This document shows, one piece after another, positions 1-11,219 of a stretch of 64,000 nucleotides of DNA. The stretch is from contig CM072517.1 in the NCBI GenBank assembly GCA_036898135.1, positions 59,243,490-59,307,489 on the forward strand, written 5' to 3'. The first letter of the stretch is position 1. Each line of letters opens with the position of its first letter. The notes under the pieces are model-generated. The model worked only from the letters and a program-made list of their open reading frames with translations, did no database searches and was not told the origin of the DNA. A program made the translations under genes and the position numbers. This DNA comes from Oncomelania hupensis. Its lineage: Eukaryota; Mollusca; Gastropoda; Littorinimorpha; Pomatiopsidae.

Positions 1-1466
1 AGGCGGATTTGGAGCAGAGCATCCAGGAGATGCCGCTGTCTGGAGAGGGGCTGATGGCGGTACCAGGCCAGCAGAGCGCGGTACACGTCGTCCTCTTCGC
101 GCACGTTCAGCCTCTGGTCACTCAGCGCGGTCAGCAAGTCTGCAGGGGTAAGCTCCAGGAACCACAAAGTGTCGCCACTGTCGTGGCCGAAGTCGGTCAG
201 CAGCACGCCCAGTGCCGCCTGGCTGATGGTGCTGCTAGCCGCCATCTCCCTGTCCTTCAGCACTGCCGCCGCACTCAGCTCTCCCGTCTGTAGTAGCTGA
301 GCTAGCACGTCCTCTGTCACGCGTACCAAGCTGCCGATCTGTAGTCGTACGGCGCCTTTGTAAAGAGGGACAGCGTTTACACGACTGATGTTCAAATTAC
401 CGAAGTACACAAAGTCCAGAATAATATCAAACGCGTCTGCTGTTGTTAGCTCGCTGAGTTCTACTATTGTTGTGTAGCCAGATCCTGTCCTGATTTTACT
501 CACAATAGGGAGTGACTGTGTACTCTCAGCAGAAGGAGACTGCTTAGTCGCAACAGAGGGTAGCTGTTGGCTATAGTTTTGTATACAGGAACAAGACTGG
601 CCGCTTACCACAATGGAATCAGAAGAAGAGCAGGCGACATAGCCACGATGTAGACCTTCCAGCGATGTAGGCCTATTGTATCCAACAACACCGTAACGTG
701 CGTTTGCAAGCTTATCCTCTGCAGCACTATGCAATGGTGAAGATTCCAAGGCAAGGCTGTTTGTTTGACAAACAGAGGGCAACAGTTCCGTTCTCACTTT
801 GTCATCGTTATTGTCTTCAACATCTCTAATGTCATCGCGTTTGTCATCACCGTTATCTTCTTCTTCAAAAGGATTGAACGATGTTTTACACGAAACGTCA
901 GCGACTGATTCAGAGTCGGTGCCTGACTTCTGAAGAGCTTTAGAAACAGTTTTGCTATGTTCCAGAACTTCAGGACTTACAGCGATGCTGTCTATTTCCT
1001 CAACCGTCGCGCCTTCAAGTTTAAGCCTATCGGAATGTAGATTTACATGGAGTCTTTCACTTTCGACGAAAGAAGTGCAAACGTCATCAGAATTTTTGCT
1101 GGTTCTTTCGTTCCCTACGGTCGTAGGTCTGCTTCCAAGGTAATCAGGACTAGAGCTAGCTCTTTCTGTTTCTTCAGTTATATGATCAGCAGAAGCAACA
1201 GCGTGCATAGGTAAAAGGGTATGTTCGGGGTCTGAAATTGCAGACTGCTGGTTGCTTGTATGAGGTGGGGACTTGGACAAAGGAAAAGACGGATCAGCGT
1301 CAGACCGTTGGAGACACGTCAGCAACACGTCAGAGTGCTGGGCTAACACGTAGCGATGACAGTGAAACACGTGACCTTGGATGTGCACCTGCAAGTCAGA
1401 GAAAACTCTGTGAGTCCTGATGTAGCGCGTCCTGTTGATGACGTCATTTGGACAATTTGATGTCAT
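1..1466 (-). CDS. BTB-BACK (kelch-like) protein, N-terminal part, runs off window
   Basis: An open frame of 488 codons runs from an ATG at 1464-1466 to the window edge with no stop. Residues about 22-53 are the first half of a BTB domain (FSDLQVHIQGHVFHCHRYVL). Residues about 332-360 are the second half (VELSELTTADAFDIILDFVY). Residues about 382-488 are a BACK domain (for example LNVREEDDVYRALLAWY). BTB-BACK proteins usually act as substrate adaptors for cullin-3 ubiquitin ligases and often end in kelch repeats, which would lie outside the window. About 275 residues of Ser/Asp/Glu-rich, low-complexity sequence split the BTB fold between its second helix and third strand, in frame and without visible splice sites. 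The start is the first ATG after a 3' splice site near 1490 (tttttctgcag on the minus strand), so at least one 5' exon lies upstream. The exact family member is not identifiable. Confidence 0.85.
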   Translation of the reverse strand, partial: MTSNCPNDVINRTRYIRTHRVFSDLQVHIQGHVFHCHRYVLAQHSDVLLTCLQRSDADPSFPLSKSPPHTSNQQSAISDPEHTLLPMHAVASADHITEETERASSSPDYLGSRPTTVGNERTSKNSDDVCTSFVESERLHVNLHSDRLKLEGATVEEIDSIAVSPEVLEHSKTVSKALQKSGTDSESVADVSCKTSFNPFEEEDNGDDKRDDIRDVEDNNDDKVRTELLPSVCQTNSLALESSPLHSAAEDKLANARYGVVGYNRPTSLEGLHRGYVACSSSDSIVVSGQSCSCIQNYSQQLPSVATKQSPSAESTQSLPIVSKIRTGSGYTTIVELSELTTADAFDIILDFVYFGNLNISRVNAVPLYKGAVRLQIGSLVRVTEDVLAQLLQTGELSAAAVLKDREMAASSTISQAALGVLLTDFGHDSGDTLWFLELTPADLLTALSDQRLNVREEDDVYRALLAWYRHQPLSRQRHLLDALLQIR

Positions 1467-2477
1467 TGCTTGCGTCGCGCTGCTCACTGCTGCAGAAAAA
1501 AACAAACAATCATGCAGTGATTGCGACAGTGATTGCTTCACTTTTCATTTCCACAAGAACCCATAGTGATTTGACAAAGTGTGATTTCAGAATTAATTTC
1601 TTACTAACTTAACAAATTATGTTTACCCAAAAAAACAGACAAAGCACTAAAATTAAATGTACAATCGGGACTCTTTGGCGATGACTCTCTAATTGTCTGC
1701 AATATATATTTTATTACTTTAAATTCCTATCTTAACAAGGAAGATTGCCTTAGTATTAGAATTAAACTCGTAGCCTATTAAAGAATCACATTGGAATGTA
1801 GGAATGCATCGTCATGGCAATTTTGGCGTTGACTTTTTAATTGTCGGCAGTACATTAATAACTTCCAAGGAACTATATTAGACTCTGACTAATAGAGTGT
1901 AAACTCTCATGAACATGTCAAACTAGAATTTAAAATGCATTGGAAATAAAACTTTAAATGCACGCGTGACATCAGCAATTACTCGTAATTACCCGTTCTC
2001 ACTCTTTATCTTCGCATTAAGCAAGTTTACATTATAGATTAATAGGTAACGTAAATAAGATCTTTTAAAATAATAAATCCGATAACAAACGAATGAAAAC
2101 AGAGAGAAGTGCACTTAAAATAAACTCAGTTAGAATCCAAATAAATTAAAAAAAAATAAAGTCGAACAAAATATGTTTAGGGTTTCAAGATCGCACATTT
2201 CAGCGCCACAGATATTTGAGTGCTGTCTCCCCGGTAAAAAAAAGTTGATGAAGTCTAAGCCATAACATAACCTCTGCCAAGAGTACGGTTTTGATACGAA
2301 CCGATTAGCATCATTGCTGATTTATTTTTACAATTAGCACAGCATCGAAAGTGTTTATTATAGGCACAGTTGTTTGTTTACATACCAAGGTAGAGACGCC
2401 TACAATTCAAAGCATAGCAGTCGGTTTGAGCGACGATAACCTAATAAATTATATCACCGTTTAATGTGATAACGATG
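1467..2477. other. Upstream non-coding DNA of the BTB-BACK gene
   Basis: A 3' splice acceptor (polypyrimidine run then cag) ends at about 1490 on the minus strand. The rest is AT-rich and I see no exon, RNA or repeat I can name. Confidence 0.5.
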
Positions 2478-3072
2478 TGTTATACTCGATCTTGTTTTTT
2501 TTATTAGTTGATTCAGCCACGATGCTTGAAACCTGATAAAGTGTAACTCAGATTCGTTTATCCACGCAGCCTGCTCACTCAGCAACAAGGCAAAGTCGTC
2601 GTATGTAGTTTTCCAACTTTATTCAGCGAACATCAACAACTGCATACCATCGCTTTTTCCACTCTCAATTTTTTACTTTCAACACACTTTTTTTGAAACA
2701 GTGCGGAACTTATATAGTCTCTCTATACTCCAGAACAATTTAGGACACTCCAGCGTAACGCACCACAACCAATCAAAATTAACTTCGTCATCACTGTTTC
2801 ACGTCATACAACCTTATTTGGGATGGAAGCGTCTCGTGGTTACCACTAGATTTATCGACACGCTTCGATCGATCGTAAACAACCAACTCTAGCAAATTCT
2901 TAAATAATATCAACCAACTAAAATTACCAACGTTATACAAAGCTTCTTCTAACAACAACGCAAAATCAAATCAAAGGTAAATACACTCTATTATTGCATG
3001 CTTTGCAAAATAAAACGAACAGATCTATCGCGCGCGTCACACACGAACTATCGTGCGCGTTTCAAGGTAACA
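2478..3072 (-). mobile_element. Solo LTR of the same Ty3/gypsy family as 27642-34199
   Basis: On the minus strand the segment starts TGTTACCTTGAAACGCG and ends with the same TGTTA/TAACA termini as the full-length element's LTR. It stays alignable throughout, for example around the primer-proximal TTCAGC and CAACAACTGCAT blocks. It is flanked by a perfect 5-bp duplication, cgatg at 2473-2477 and 3073-3077, which is the gypsy target-site length. No internal element sequence remains, so it is a solo LTR left by LTR-LTR recombination. It is more diverged from the intact element's LTRs than those are from each other. A TATATAAG-like box lies near 2710 on the minus strand. Confidence 0.92.
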
Positions 3073-3228
3073 CGATGCAATTTCCCAAGTTAACTAATTC
3101 TCATAAAAACTTCAAACAAGCATCTTTCTTACGCATGACCTATTAAGTAAGTCACAGAATAAAGTGAAAACCCAGCTAGCAGTGCAGACTGCAGATAAAT
3201 CAATGTAAGTTAAGTAAGTATACAGTCC

Positions 3229-3480
3229 AAAAACACGTTGGTAGGCACATGTCCTTGACGGGTGAGTGCCGGTGACAAGAAAACACCCAGCATGCACCTA
3301 GGTCCTTCTCCCCCATCCCTGGCTGCCCAGGATTGTGCTCAGTTGTTCGTGCGTCAGACCATGCGCCCAAAGGCTGCGGGTGGGCGTCTCGGGCGGCTTG
3401 AGTTAGATCTTGTATCGGCCAGCGCCTTGAGCAGCTCTTGAGCTGGAAAAGCGCTATATAAGAACGATTAAATAAATAAA
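3229..3480 (+). repeat. SINE-like interspersed repeat ending in (AAAT)n
   Basis: Shares long blocks with 40190-40440 (reverse complement) and 14215-14395, including the CTTGAGCAGCTCTTGAGCTG block and a GCGCTATA end. The 3' end is followed by (aaat)n, as expected of a retroposed non-coding repeat. No protein is encoded. Confidence 0.7.
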
Positions 3481-3972
3481 TAAATAGGCAATCAAGTAGA
3501 CACGCTAACAGCACTATCACAAAAAGAAAACAAAAAGCCACAAATAAATTATCATTAGCCAAAGTCAATCAACAAAGTGCAGACCGATAGAACTGCTGCA
3601 GCTAACAGACTGTGTAGGCCTATGCCTATATTTTACGGCTTTAAAATGATTCAATAATTTTAAGACATGATACAACCACCCTTAACCTTTAAACTGAAAA
3701 GTGATCAGAAAGAAGAAGTAATTATATACTTAGTGCAAACAAAGTAATACAATATAGAGCAAAACGTACCCAACGACGCTTGTCACCGGCCAACCCATCA
3801 TCGTTAGTGTTAGCAGTGTCGTGGTTTCAAGATTTATCAGTATCAATATCGGACAGAGCCTATCTGCAACACTTGACGATAAGCAAGTATAGGCAAGCCT
3901 TCTTTGGCAAGCTACCGCAGGTTATCACCTCTCAATGAAATATTGTAGGATAGCGCTTATGTGTGATTATGT
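3481..3972. other. Non-coding, nothing recognised
   Basis: AT-rich sequence between a SINE-like repeat and a CA microsatellite. No exon or RNA gene seen. Confidence 0.5.
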
Positions 3973-4150
3973 TACACACACACGCACACACCCATACACA
4001 CAAACATACACACACAAACACACACACACACAAACACACATACACACACAAACACACATACACACACAAACACACACACACACACAAACACACATACACA
4101 CAAACACACACACACACAAACACACACATGTATACAAACACACAAACAGT
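3973..4150. repeat. Imperfect (CA)n microsatellite
   Basis: Runs of CA broken at intervals by AAAC and ATAC, giving a loose 8-16 bp superperiod. All long reading frames here are repeat artefacts. Confidence 0.95.
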
Positions 4151-4617
4151 CTAGCTGAGATTCGCCGAGACTTCGCTTTGTTCGTGCTCCCTCATTTACA
4201 GAGGGAGAAGTCATTGTCTAGTCGTTAGTGTGTAGATAGAACTTTGCTTGTCTCGATCTTACCTAGGCGCCTAACACTGGACACTGCCAGCACACCTTTA
4301 CTAACAGTTAAGATTACCCACGAAAGAGACAGCCTAACAAAATGAGACTTTAAGAGACGTAACCCGATTTTCTGATGTGGTTAAAGTTACCTTGTGGTTT
4401 ACACAGCGCGTGGCTGAGACTCGCGAGTACTCCCAGGTTTGAGAGGCGAACGTAAACCTCGGCGACTCCCAGCTAGGCTGTGTGTAGTGTGTGCGTGCGT
4501 GACTAACTTACCCGTGACCTGTACACAATAACCAACCAGTGTCACAGTAAAGCGAGAAGGACGGTTCAAGGACCGCGACAAGCACCTCTCTGAAGTATAA
4601 ATGGACGGAGATACCCT
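4151..4617. other. Non-coding, nothing recognised
   Basis: Unique-looking sequence without a supportable coding exon. Confidence 0.45.
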
Positions 4618-4630
4618 CCACTCTTTCGAG

Positions 4631-4824
4631 GGGCCGGGTAGCTCAGTTGGTAAGAGCGTCTTGCTAGTAACCGAAAGGTCGCTGGTTCGAATCCCGGATT
4701 GGTCAACGTGTGATCATATTATTTTCCCCTTTACCAACAACTGGCCCGCTGGTGTCAGTATAAATCGGTCCAGTAGTCACCTATATGCGAAAGTGTCGTG
4801 TGACTATAATCTACAAACAACAAC
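4631..4824 (+). repeat. tRNA-Thr-derived SINE, copy 1
   Basis: The head carries an A box (TAGCTCAGTTGGTAAGAG) and a B box (GGTTCGAATCC) and can be laid out as a tRNA with anticodon loop CTAGTAA (anticodon AGT, Thr). The acceptor and anticodon stems are poorly paired, so it is not a functional tRNA. A unique body of about 120 bp and a (CAA)n tail follow. It is flanked on both sides by ccactctttc (4618 and 4824). Confidence 0.88.
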
Positions 4825-4904
4825 CACTCTTTCATTGTCCCCTATACGCTCATGTGTCCGGGGACGTTAATCTAAATAATGCAAAAAAAATCCACTCTTT
4901 CGCA

Positions 4905-5104
4905 GGGCCGGGTAGCTCAGTTGGTAAGAGCGTCTTGCTAGTAACTGAAAGGTCGCTGGTTCGAATCCCGGATTGATCAACGTGTGATCATATTATTTTC
5001 CCCTTTACCAACAACTGGCCCGCTGGTGTCAGTATAAATCGGTCCAGTAGTCACCAATATGCGAAAGTGTCGTGTGACTATAATCTACAAACAACAACAA
5101 CAAC
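4905..5104 (+). repeat. tRNA-Thr-derived SINE, copy 2
   Basis: Nearly identical to copy 1 and in the same orientation, with the same A and B boxes and a (CAA)n tail. It is flanked by a perfect 12-bp duplication, ccactctttcgc at 4892-4903 and 5104-5115. Copy 1 is flanked by the same ccactctttc core. Confidence 0.9.
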
Positions 5105-5526
5105 CACTCTTTCGCTTAGCGTATGCAAAAAGCTACTACTGACATCTTTAATCTTTTTTAGCACTCAATGTCCACCAAAGATAATTACGACGAACAATTT
5201 TGTCTTTTCGCCCGACAAATATCCCATTCTTTTGCAGGACAATCCTGGTATGTTTCCGTTGATTGTTATCTGTACTGTACATGCACATGCAGCGGTTTAA
5301 TAATAATAATAATAATAATACAGGATGCTATACGCGCCTTTCCCCAAATCATTCAGGCTCAAAGCGCGGCGATCTATACCAACATACACGCTCACGTTTC
5401 TGTTCTGCGACTATCATCAGCGGTCTCGCGGCTGGAACGTCTCGGGGCAAAAGAACATTGAAATATCACCACGAAAATGAGCTAAGACGGAGGATATTTT
5501 CCATAAGCGAGGAAGTGGTGCGCCTT

Positions 5527-5705
5527 CCTTATCCTTATCCAATCCCGTAACTCAAAAAGTCTTTGGGGCACCTCAGATGATCGTTTAACCAACGTAGTAC
5601 TACTAGATCTTTCTTTGTCCTCAGCAACCCTCATGGCTTTGCTCAGTGTCAAGCGGTCCATTCTCGACTGTTGTCCTCCCACCTCTTTTTCTGTTTCCCT
5701 GTGTT
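5527..5705 (-). mobile_element. LINE 3'-end fragment
   Basis: The minus strand encodes broken pieces of a non-LTR reverse transcriptase C-terminus (SKAMRVAEDKER, LVKRSSEVPQRL) followed by the 3' end CGGGATTGGATAAGG. The same segment recurs at 6105, 7014, 20028, 39378 and 49127. It is short, 5'-truncated and frameshifted. Confidence 0.8.
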
Positions 5706-5722
5706 CTGTGTGATTCACATTA

Positions 5723-6652
5723 TGACGGCCTACTAGCGCCAAAAGCTGATAATTACAAATATCGTGATAATTACAAATATCAACGAGATATGTACAACGA
5801 ACACGTAAGAATTTTAATTATCAAGTGAACATTACAATTGTAGGTTTTGGTCCATTTCCAGACGGACTGCTAGAGCCAACATTGAAAATTAAACATGCTC
5901 ACGCGAAGATAATTTTTCAATAATAGTTGTAATTATCCATTGATAATTGTAATGTTCCTATGATAATTGTAATTATCTCATGATATTTGTAATTATCAGA
6001 TTTTTCCGTTATGAAAGCGTGGCAAATACTGATAATTATTACTTAACACTGTGGATTACCGGTATCTCTTTAAATTATACAGAACACGTGTTAATTTCAT
6101 TAATCTCGTGATAATGGAAAGACAGGACCATCAGTCTACATTCCAAGTTAAGGCTGCTGCGCTCCTTTGTCATCTCCATCTTACTATACGTTTGCGAAAC
6201 ATGGACCCGCAAAGCAGATCTACTACGAAGAATACAAAGCATGGAGATGAGGTGCTACAGAAGACTTCTGGGCATTTCCTCACACAAGCCATTGGACAAC
6301 ACGATGACATGCTCACAGTGGTGAAGAATCGTAAACTCCGATGGTATTTGCCACGTCACCAGAGCATCAGGCCTTGCAAAGACCCTTCCGCAAGGCACGG
6401 TGCAATGAGGCAGAAGAAGAGGGAGACAGAAAAAGAGATGGGAGGACAACATTCGAGAATGGATTGGCTTGACACTGAGCGAAACCATGAGGGTTGCTGA
6501 GGTCAGAGAAAGATGGAGTATTCTGATTAAACGATCATCTGGGGTGCCCCAAAGAACTTAGAGTTACGGGATAGGATAGGATAGGATAGGATAGGATAGG
6601 ATAGGATAGGATAGGAATGGTAACTCTTGATTTTGGCGCTAGTAGGCCGTCA
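5723..6652. mobile_element. MITE with 22-bp perfect terminal inverted repeats and TA target duplication
   Basis: The left end (5723-5744, TGACGGCCTACTAGCGCC plus four A) and right end (6631-6652) are perfect inverted copies, each flanked outside by TA (5721-5722, 6653-6654). TA duplication is the Tc1/mariner signature. The left part contains several TGATAATTACAAATAT-type motifs. A LINE fragment (6105-6615) later inserted into it. No transposase remains. Confidence 0.85.
6105..6615 (+). mobile_element. LINE 3'-end fragment with (ATAGG)n tail, inside the MITE
   Basis: Encodes fragments of a non-LTR RT C-terminus over several frames (for example KNRKLRWYLPRHQSI, MGGQHSRMDWLDTE). It ends in CGGGATAGG followed by about nine ATAGG units, which recur at this family's 3' end elsewhere and so are the element's own tail. 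5'-truncated and defective. Confidence 0.85.
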
Positions 6653-7013
6653 TAGAAAAGCACGTCTATCTTTTTATGTCACTGCAGACATCTACTTACG
6701 ATGCTAGCATGATGATGATGGTGATGATGATACTGACGATGGCAATTACGACGACGATGGTGCGACGATGATGATGCGGCGAAAACGATGATAATGATAG
6801 TTATATGAGGATGAGTAAACTGTTAATATATCAATGCTACTACAGCAAAAGAAGAGAGAGAGAGAGCGCGCAGTCCATAATATTTACGTGAGACACCCAC
6901 CCCACCCAACAAATTATAATGCTCGAGTAACGACATTGAGGGGAGTGTGCAGGGATAACAGCGCTATACAACAGCGATACCAAGTGTCAGGGACTGCCCT
7001 GGCCTAGCTTCCT
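6653..7013. other. Non-coding with GAT-rich microsatellite
   Basis: Imperfect GATGAT/ACGATG triplets at about 6705-6800 and a short GA run near 6855. No gene. Confidence 0.6.
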
Positions 7014-7079
7014 ATACTATCCAATCCCGTAAACTCGAAAGTCGTCGGGGCACCGCAGATGATCATTTAACCAGCGTAC
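7014..7079 (-). mobile_element. Very short LINE 3'-end insertion
   Basis: Only the last 65 bp or so of the LINE family is present. It is bracketed by a 17-bp near-perfect direct repeat (tggcctagct, then t or a, then cctat) at about 7001 and 7082, a typical target-site duplication of a severely 5'-truncated LINE. Confidence 0.78.
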
Positions 7080-7129
7080 TCTGGCCTAGCTACCTATCAT
7101 AAAAACAATGACGCATTGACTGCGTTTGC

Positions 7130-7450
7130 AGGCATTGACACTCAGAAACAATGTCGAAGTGTTTATTGTGCACTCAAAATAGATTCTGGTTACAATTTAA
7201 ACTTGGGCAAAACAACAGTTTTTTGTACGCGGATGTTAACAGTGGTTTGTGTGTGTTTGTGTATGTATGTGTACGTGTAGGTAAACAGACAATCTCGCTT
7301 CGAGTGTGGATGCATTGTTACTCTGAAACAACGCCAGTGTTTATTGTGGGCTGTAACTGAAAATAGATTCTGGTTAAAATTTAACCTTGGGTGGTAAAAA
7401 AAAAAAGTTCCTGTTCAAGATTTTAACAGTGATGTGGGTGTGTGATGGGT
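7130..7450 (+). repeat. Diverged tandem duplication, two units of about 175 bp
   Basis: Both units carry AGTGTTTATTGTG, then AATAGATTCTGGTTA, then TTAACAGTG in the same order. The second unit is shortened. Non-coding. Confidence 0.7.
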
Positions 7451-7565
7451 GTAGCAGTATCCACTGAATTGCTATCTTCATTGCATGGTTCTTTCAATAA
7501 CTTAATAAGCTTCTAATTACAAAGAATTGCAATAAACACGCAATTCATCAAGGACAGGGATGGGG

Positions 7566-7615
7566 AAGAGAGAGAGAAATAGAGCGAGCGAGATAGAGAG
7601 AAAGAGAGAGAGGGA

Positions 7616-7672
<57 letters not shown>
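7566..7672. repeat. (GA)n microsatellite
   Basis: About 100 bp of GA, imperfect at its 5' end and pure over the last 50 bp. Confidence 0.95.
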
Positions 7673-7675
<3 letters not shown>

Positions 7676-7984
7676 AAAGAGGAAATGTGGAAGATTCAGA
7701 TTTTTTTTTTTTAACGGGTGGAGAATTTAAGCAGACAGCCTAACCTTGCAAACCAGTCCTTGTTTCATTCACCCTCAAGCACACCAATCTGGTCACAACT
7801 CATATACCTACCTGTCTCCTATAATATCCACCTGACACTAGACAATGACTAAAATGTAGGACAGAAAGAGGGTGGAGGGGGGAAGGAAGAAGGGAGGGGA
7901 GGGTATTTTGTAGTACATGTACTGTGCTGCAAAGTGCTGAAGGCTTATTCAATGTCAACTCCTATACAAGAGAAGCTCAAACAC

Positions 7985-8135
7985 TCATCCACAGACAGAA
8001 AACTAACGCCAAAGAAAGTACAGCTACGCAAAGAAGGTTCATCTCGGCGAGTGCCTATATAAAGTTACAAAACGTAGCCACTCGTAGCGCCCCCCAGCGA
8101 TTCTCGTGATAAATGATTCCAAGGGCGATAATTTG
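7985..8135 (+). repeat. Terminal block of a dispersed inverted-repeat family (left copy)
   Basis: Contains AAAGAAAGTACAGCTACGCA followed by AAGAAGGTTCAT, TATATAAAGTTACAAAACG and a GCGCCCCCCAGCGA block. The first 40 bp recurs inverted at about 10225-10265, and related blocks face each other at 56080 and 57960. I infer transposon ends. Confidence 0.6.
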
Positions 8136-9253
8136 TTCTTAGCGCTATGTAAACAAACCGCTTCAGTAGATTATGTTCCGGACACTCGCTTGCTTAAATT
8201 AACAAGCGATTCTGCTTTTTTTTTTTGAAAGTAAGTTAATAAGTGTCTGATTTTAATAATGTAAATACAGCTTGCCAACAAGTTGCTTGAATTATGCATT
8301 CAGCCGATTAAATTACCGTACCAATGCTGATGATTCAGTAGGCCTGTACTCATCCTAGATCCGTCAAAACTCAAACCCAAAAGTAAGCTTGAATACCGGT
8401 AATAGCTTTTCTGAACATTGCTTGATTTAGCATTTCCAGTTAATAACTGTGTTCCAATCTACTGTTTATCTCATTTACACTGCACTTCTGATTTTAATCG
8501 CTGCTAACCTACTGTTAGGCTCTCATCTTAAAATTATATTTACTGCTTTCGTTTCGATCAACTGTGTAAATAAGCCTATAAATTATTAGGCCTACTGTTT
8601 ATCATCATCATTTTCATCATCATCATCATCATTATGGTTTAATATAGGCTATCTCTATAAAAGAACTGTAGTTGCAAAAGGAAATTTGATAGGTTAAGAT
8701 AGACTAAAGAAAAAGAACAGACATGTGTGTGTATATGTATATATTGCACAATGTTAATATTCTTCTGCCAAATTTAACTCTGAAATTTACTCGCACAGGG
8801 ATAGGCTTATATAAGCATGCTTGTTGCTTGTCCCTGCTGCTTGTGATGTATATATTTTATATGTATTCTGAAGAAATAAATAATATATAAACCAACAGAC
8901 ATCAAGACTATAGAAGTAGAGAAATAAAGCAATGCAACAAGAAGAGTGAACAGTGAAGCTTTTAAAGAAAACACATTTAACGTTTAAAAGCATTATTTTT
9001 TTTGCATGAATCATTACATTGGAAATTGCACCTAGATAAGACCAAAAAGTGCAACAATAAAAATAGTCAAATAAGAAATATTTGTAGTCATTTATAATAT
9101 TAGATCTGTACATTGCAGCAGGCTGCATCAATTATGTTACTTTATTGTTAAACCATCATGCATTTATAAAAGCTGAAAAAAATAGCTTCAAACATTTGTG
9201 TTTCTTTTTCTGACATTTAATATGAATATTATAGCAACAAAAAGCAACAATGA

Positions 9254-9306
<53 letters not shown>

Positions 9307-10125
9307 AAGGAAACTTCAGCAATTATAATAATGAAAAGGGTAAGAATGTTAGGTTTTTATAATTAAATCTGTTGTTTACTTTTTGTTTAGCAAGATTAAG
9401 ACATACCTACAAAGAAACAGAAGTTTTGCAAGACAAAACAAATACAATTAACCCTTTTCCTGTCTGCTTAAACCAAATGTAATGGAAAGGGAATACAGTC
9501 ACACAGAAAATGGTATTTTACATTTGAAAGATTTAAAAAATCACATTTGGTATTTTTTCTGCATACATTTCACATGCAACAACAACAACAAAATCTGATA
9601 ATACTAAACAATTAACTAGTAGCATTATACATTAAAAGGATAATAATTAATAGTTTTTGCTCTTGGATTTTTATTCTTAGATGCATTTATGAAGAATTAT
9701 TTGCTTAAAAATTACTTCTTTTTTTTAAATAGTTTTTCTTTACAAGACAACACATCCAGTCAATGAGTCATGCAATAATATTTCATTAGGCCTACTATTT
9801 TTTTTTTCTTTTTTTTTAAAATTACTCTTAAGCAGCAATTAAAACTACGCCTTCCCCTCCCCCCTCTCCTCATCTTCCATTTGTAAGAAATTGGGATATG
9901 ATAAATTTCAGTATTAACAAAGAAAATACAGTTTACATCGAGTGGTAGATCTAGATCAACGTTGTTAGATTTGGTTATAATTATGTTTGATTCTTCCTTT
10001 GGAAAATTAAAAAACGAAAGTCCAGGGCACTTGTATCGTCCATTTGTGCAGTTAAAATCGCTGCAGTGTTGCCCACCAGGACGGATTCTAGGTTTGTTTA
10101 CTTGATTTGATACGCTTTCCTCCAT
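8136..10125. other. AT-rich non-coding interior
   Basis: Contains a (CT)n run at 9256-9301 and an ATC run at 8600-8640. No exon or transposase is recognisable. It lies between the facing terminal blocks at 7985 and 10265, so it may be the interior of a non-autonomous element. Confidence 0.5.
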
Positions 10126-10268
10126 TGCTAAGCGCTAAGGCCGAAGCGAGTTATCACTTATTCCGCTAGTTGGCGCTCGCAACTTCCGTTTCGCAGTAAG
10201 AGTCGAAATGAACCTTCTTTGCGTAGCTGTACTTTCTTTGCTAACGCTGCATTATTTTGCTTTTTACC
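10126..10268 (-). repeat. Terminal block of a dispersed inverted-repeat family (right copy)
   Basis: The minus strand carries GCAAAGAAAGTACAGCTACG and AAGAAGGTTCAT as at 7985, then GCGAGCGCC, which is also present at 57890. It faces the left block. Confidence 0.6.
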
Positions 10269-11216
10269 AGACACAAAATGAAACAAAATACACAACTGCT
10301 TAGTAGTAATTTCACATGTTTTATTTGCAATAGTGACATATTTTGGTTCAGTTGCTGGTTCAAAAACTGAGCACGACAAGGTCTATTAATTAAACAGAAA
10401 CCATCATGAGCATCTCTTGGGATGTAGTTACAAAGACACAGCATAGACCCTCTCTCTCAAACATACACACACAAACAGATAGGCTTGCTGCTTAAGACAG
10501 TGCAGCACAACTCTGTAAGTTTGCTTAGCTCAAATCTGCAAGCAGACATACACAAATACATGAATGCATGTGGGGTCCCAAAGGTTTTCCTGAACATTTC
10601 TTTTTTGTGTACTTTATACTACTATCAATGGTCTATTTCTACACTCTGCATCAGACCAAGTCTTTTTTCTAGCACTATGCCCATTAAACTCGTATAACCA
10701 AGCCGGAATTTGGGATTCCGGTATTGCCATCATTACGCACCGATGAAGTAAACCGGAAGGAAAGACAAAATCAAATCAATATTACTGCCATCAAAACACT
10801 GTGTTAACAACAGCATGGTGAATCTATTCACACAACCGTTCCATGAAAAGTCATATAACACAGCATGTAAAGTATGACTACGAAAAAATCTAAATCATTT
10901 GCAAAGTTCTCTCGCTGCAAACCAGTTTATTATACAATAAACATAAACGACCCTTTCACACTCAAAAAGGTACTCAAGATCATAAATCATAAAACCAACA
11001 AATTGACATTGTTTAAATGTCACACTCACAGGTTTATGCGACAAATAGTAAATAGTCACCATTGAATTTATAAACACAAGGTACAATAACGCAAGACTTT
11101 TCTTTTTTCTTGTTTTTAAATATAAACTTACTTCATTATTCTCAACAAAAAGGGGCAATCAAAATGTACCCCAAACAGTACCAAGCGGCACAACTTTTCA
11201 AAATGTCAAAGACTTG
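10269..11216. other. Non-coding DNA downstream of POLD1
   Basis: AT-rich. A stretch at about 10560-10660 resembles 43655-43745 (TCTGCATCA block), so it is partly repeated. No gene seen. Confidence 0.5.
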
Positions 11217-11219
11217 TTA

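Noticed and set aside
9..1420. Plus-strand frames of 60-94 codons
   Set aside because: They are shadows of the minus-strand BTB-BACK coding exon.
3932..4228. Several overlapping Cys/Val- or Thr/His-rich frames
   Set aside because: They are translations of the CA microsatellite on both strands.
4631..4980. Possible tandem tRNA-Thr genes
   Set aside because: The heads have A and B boxes but poor stems, a common unique body, (CAA)n tails and target duplications, so they are SINEs.
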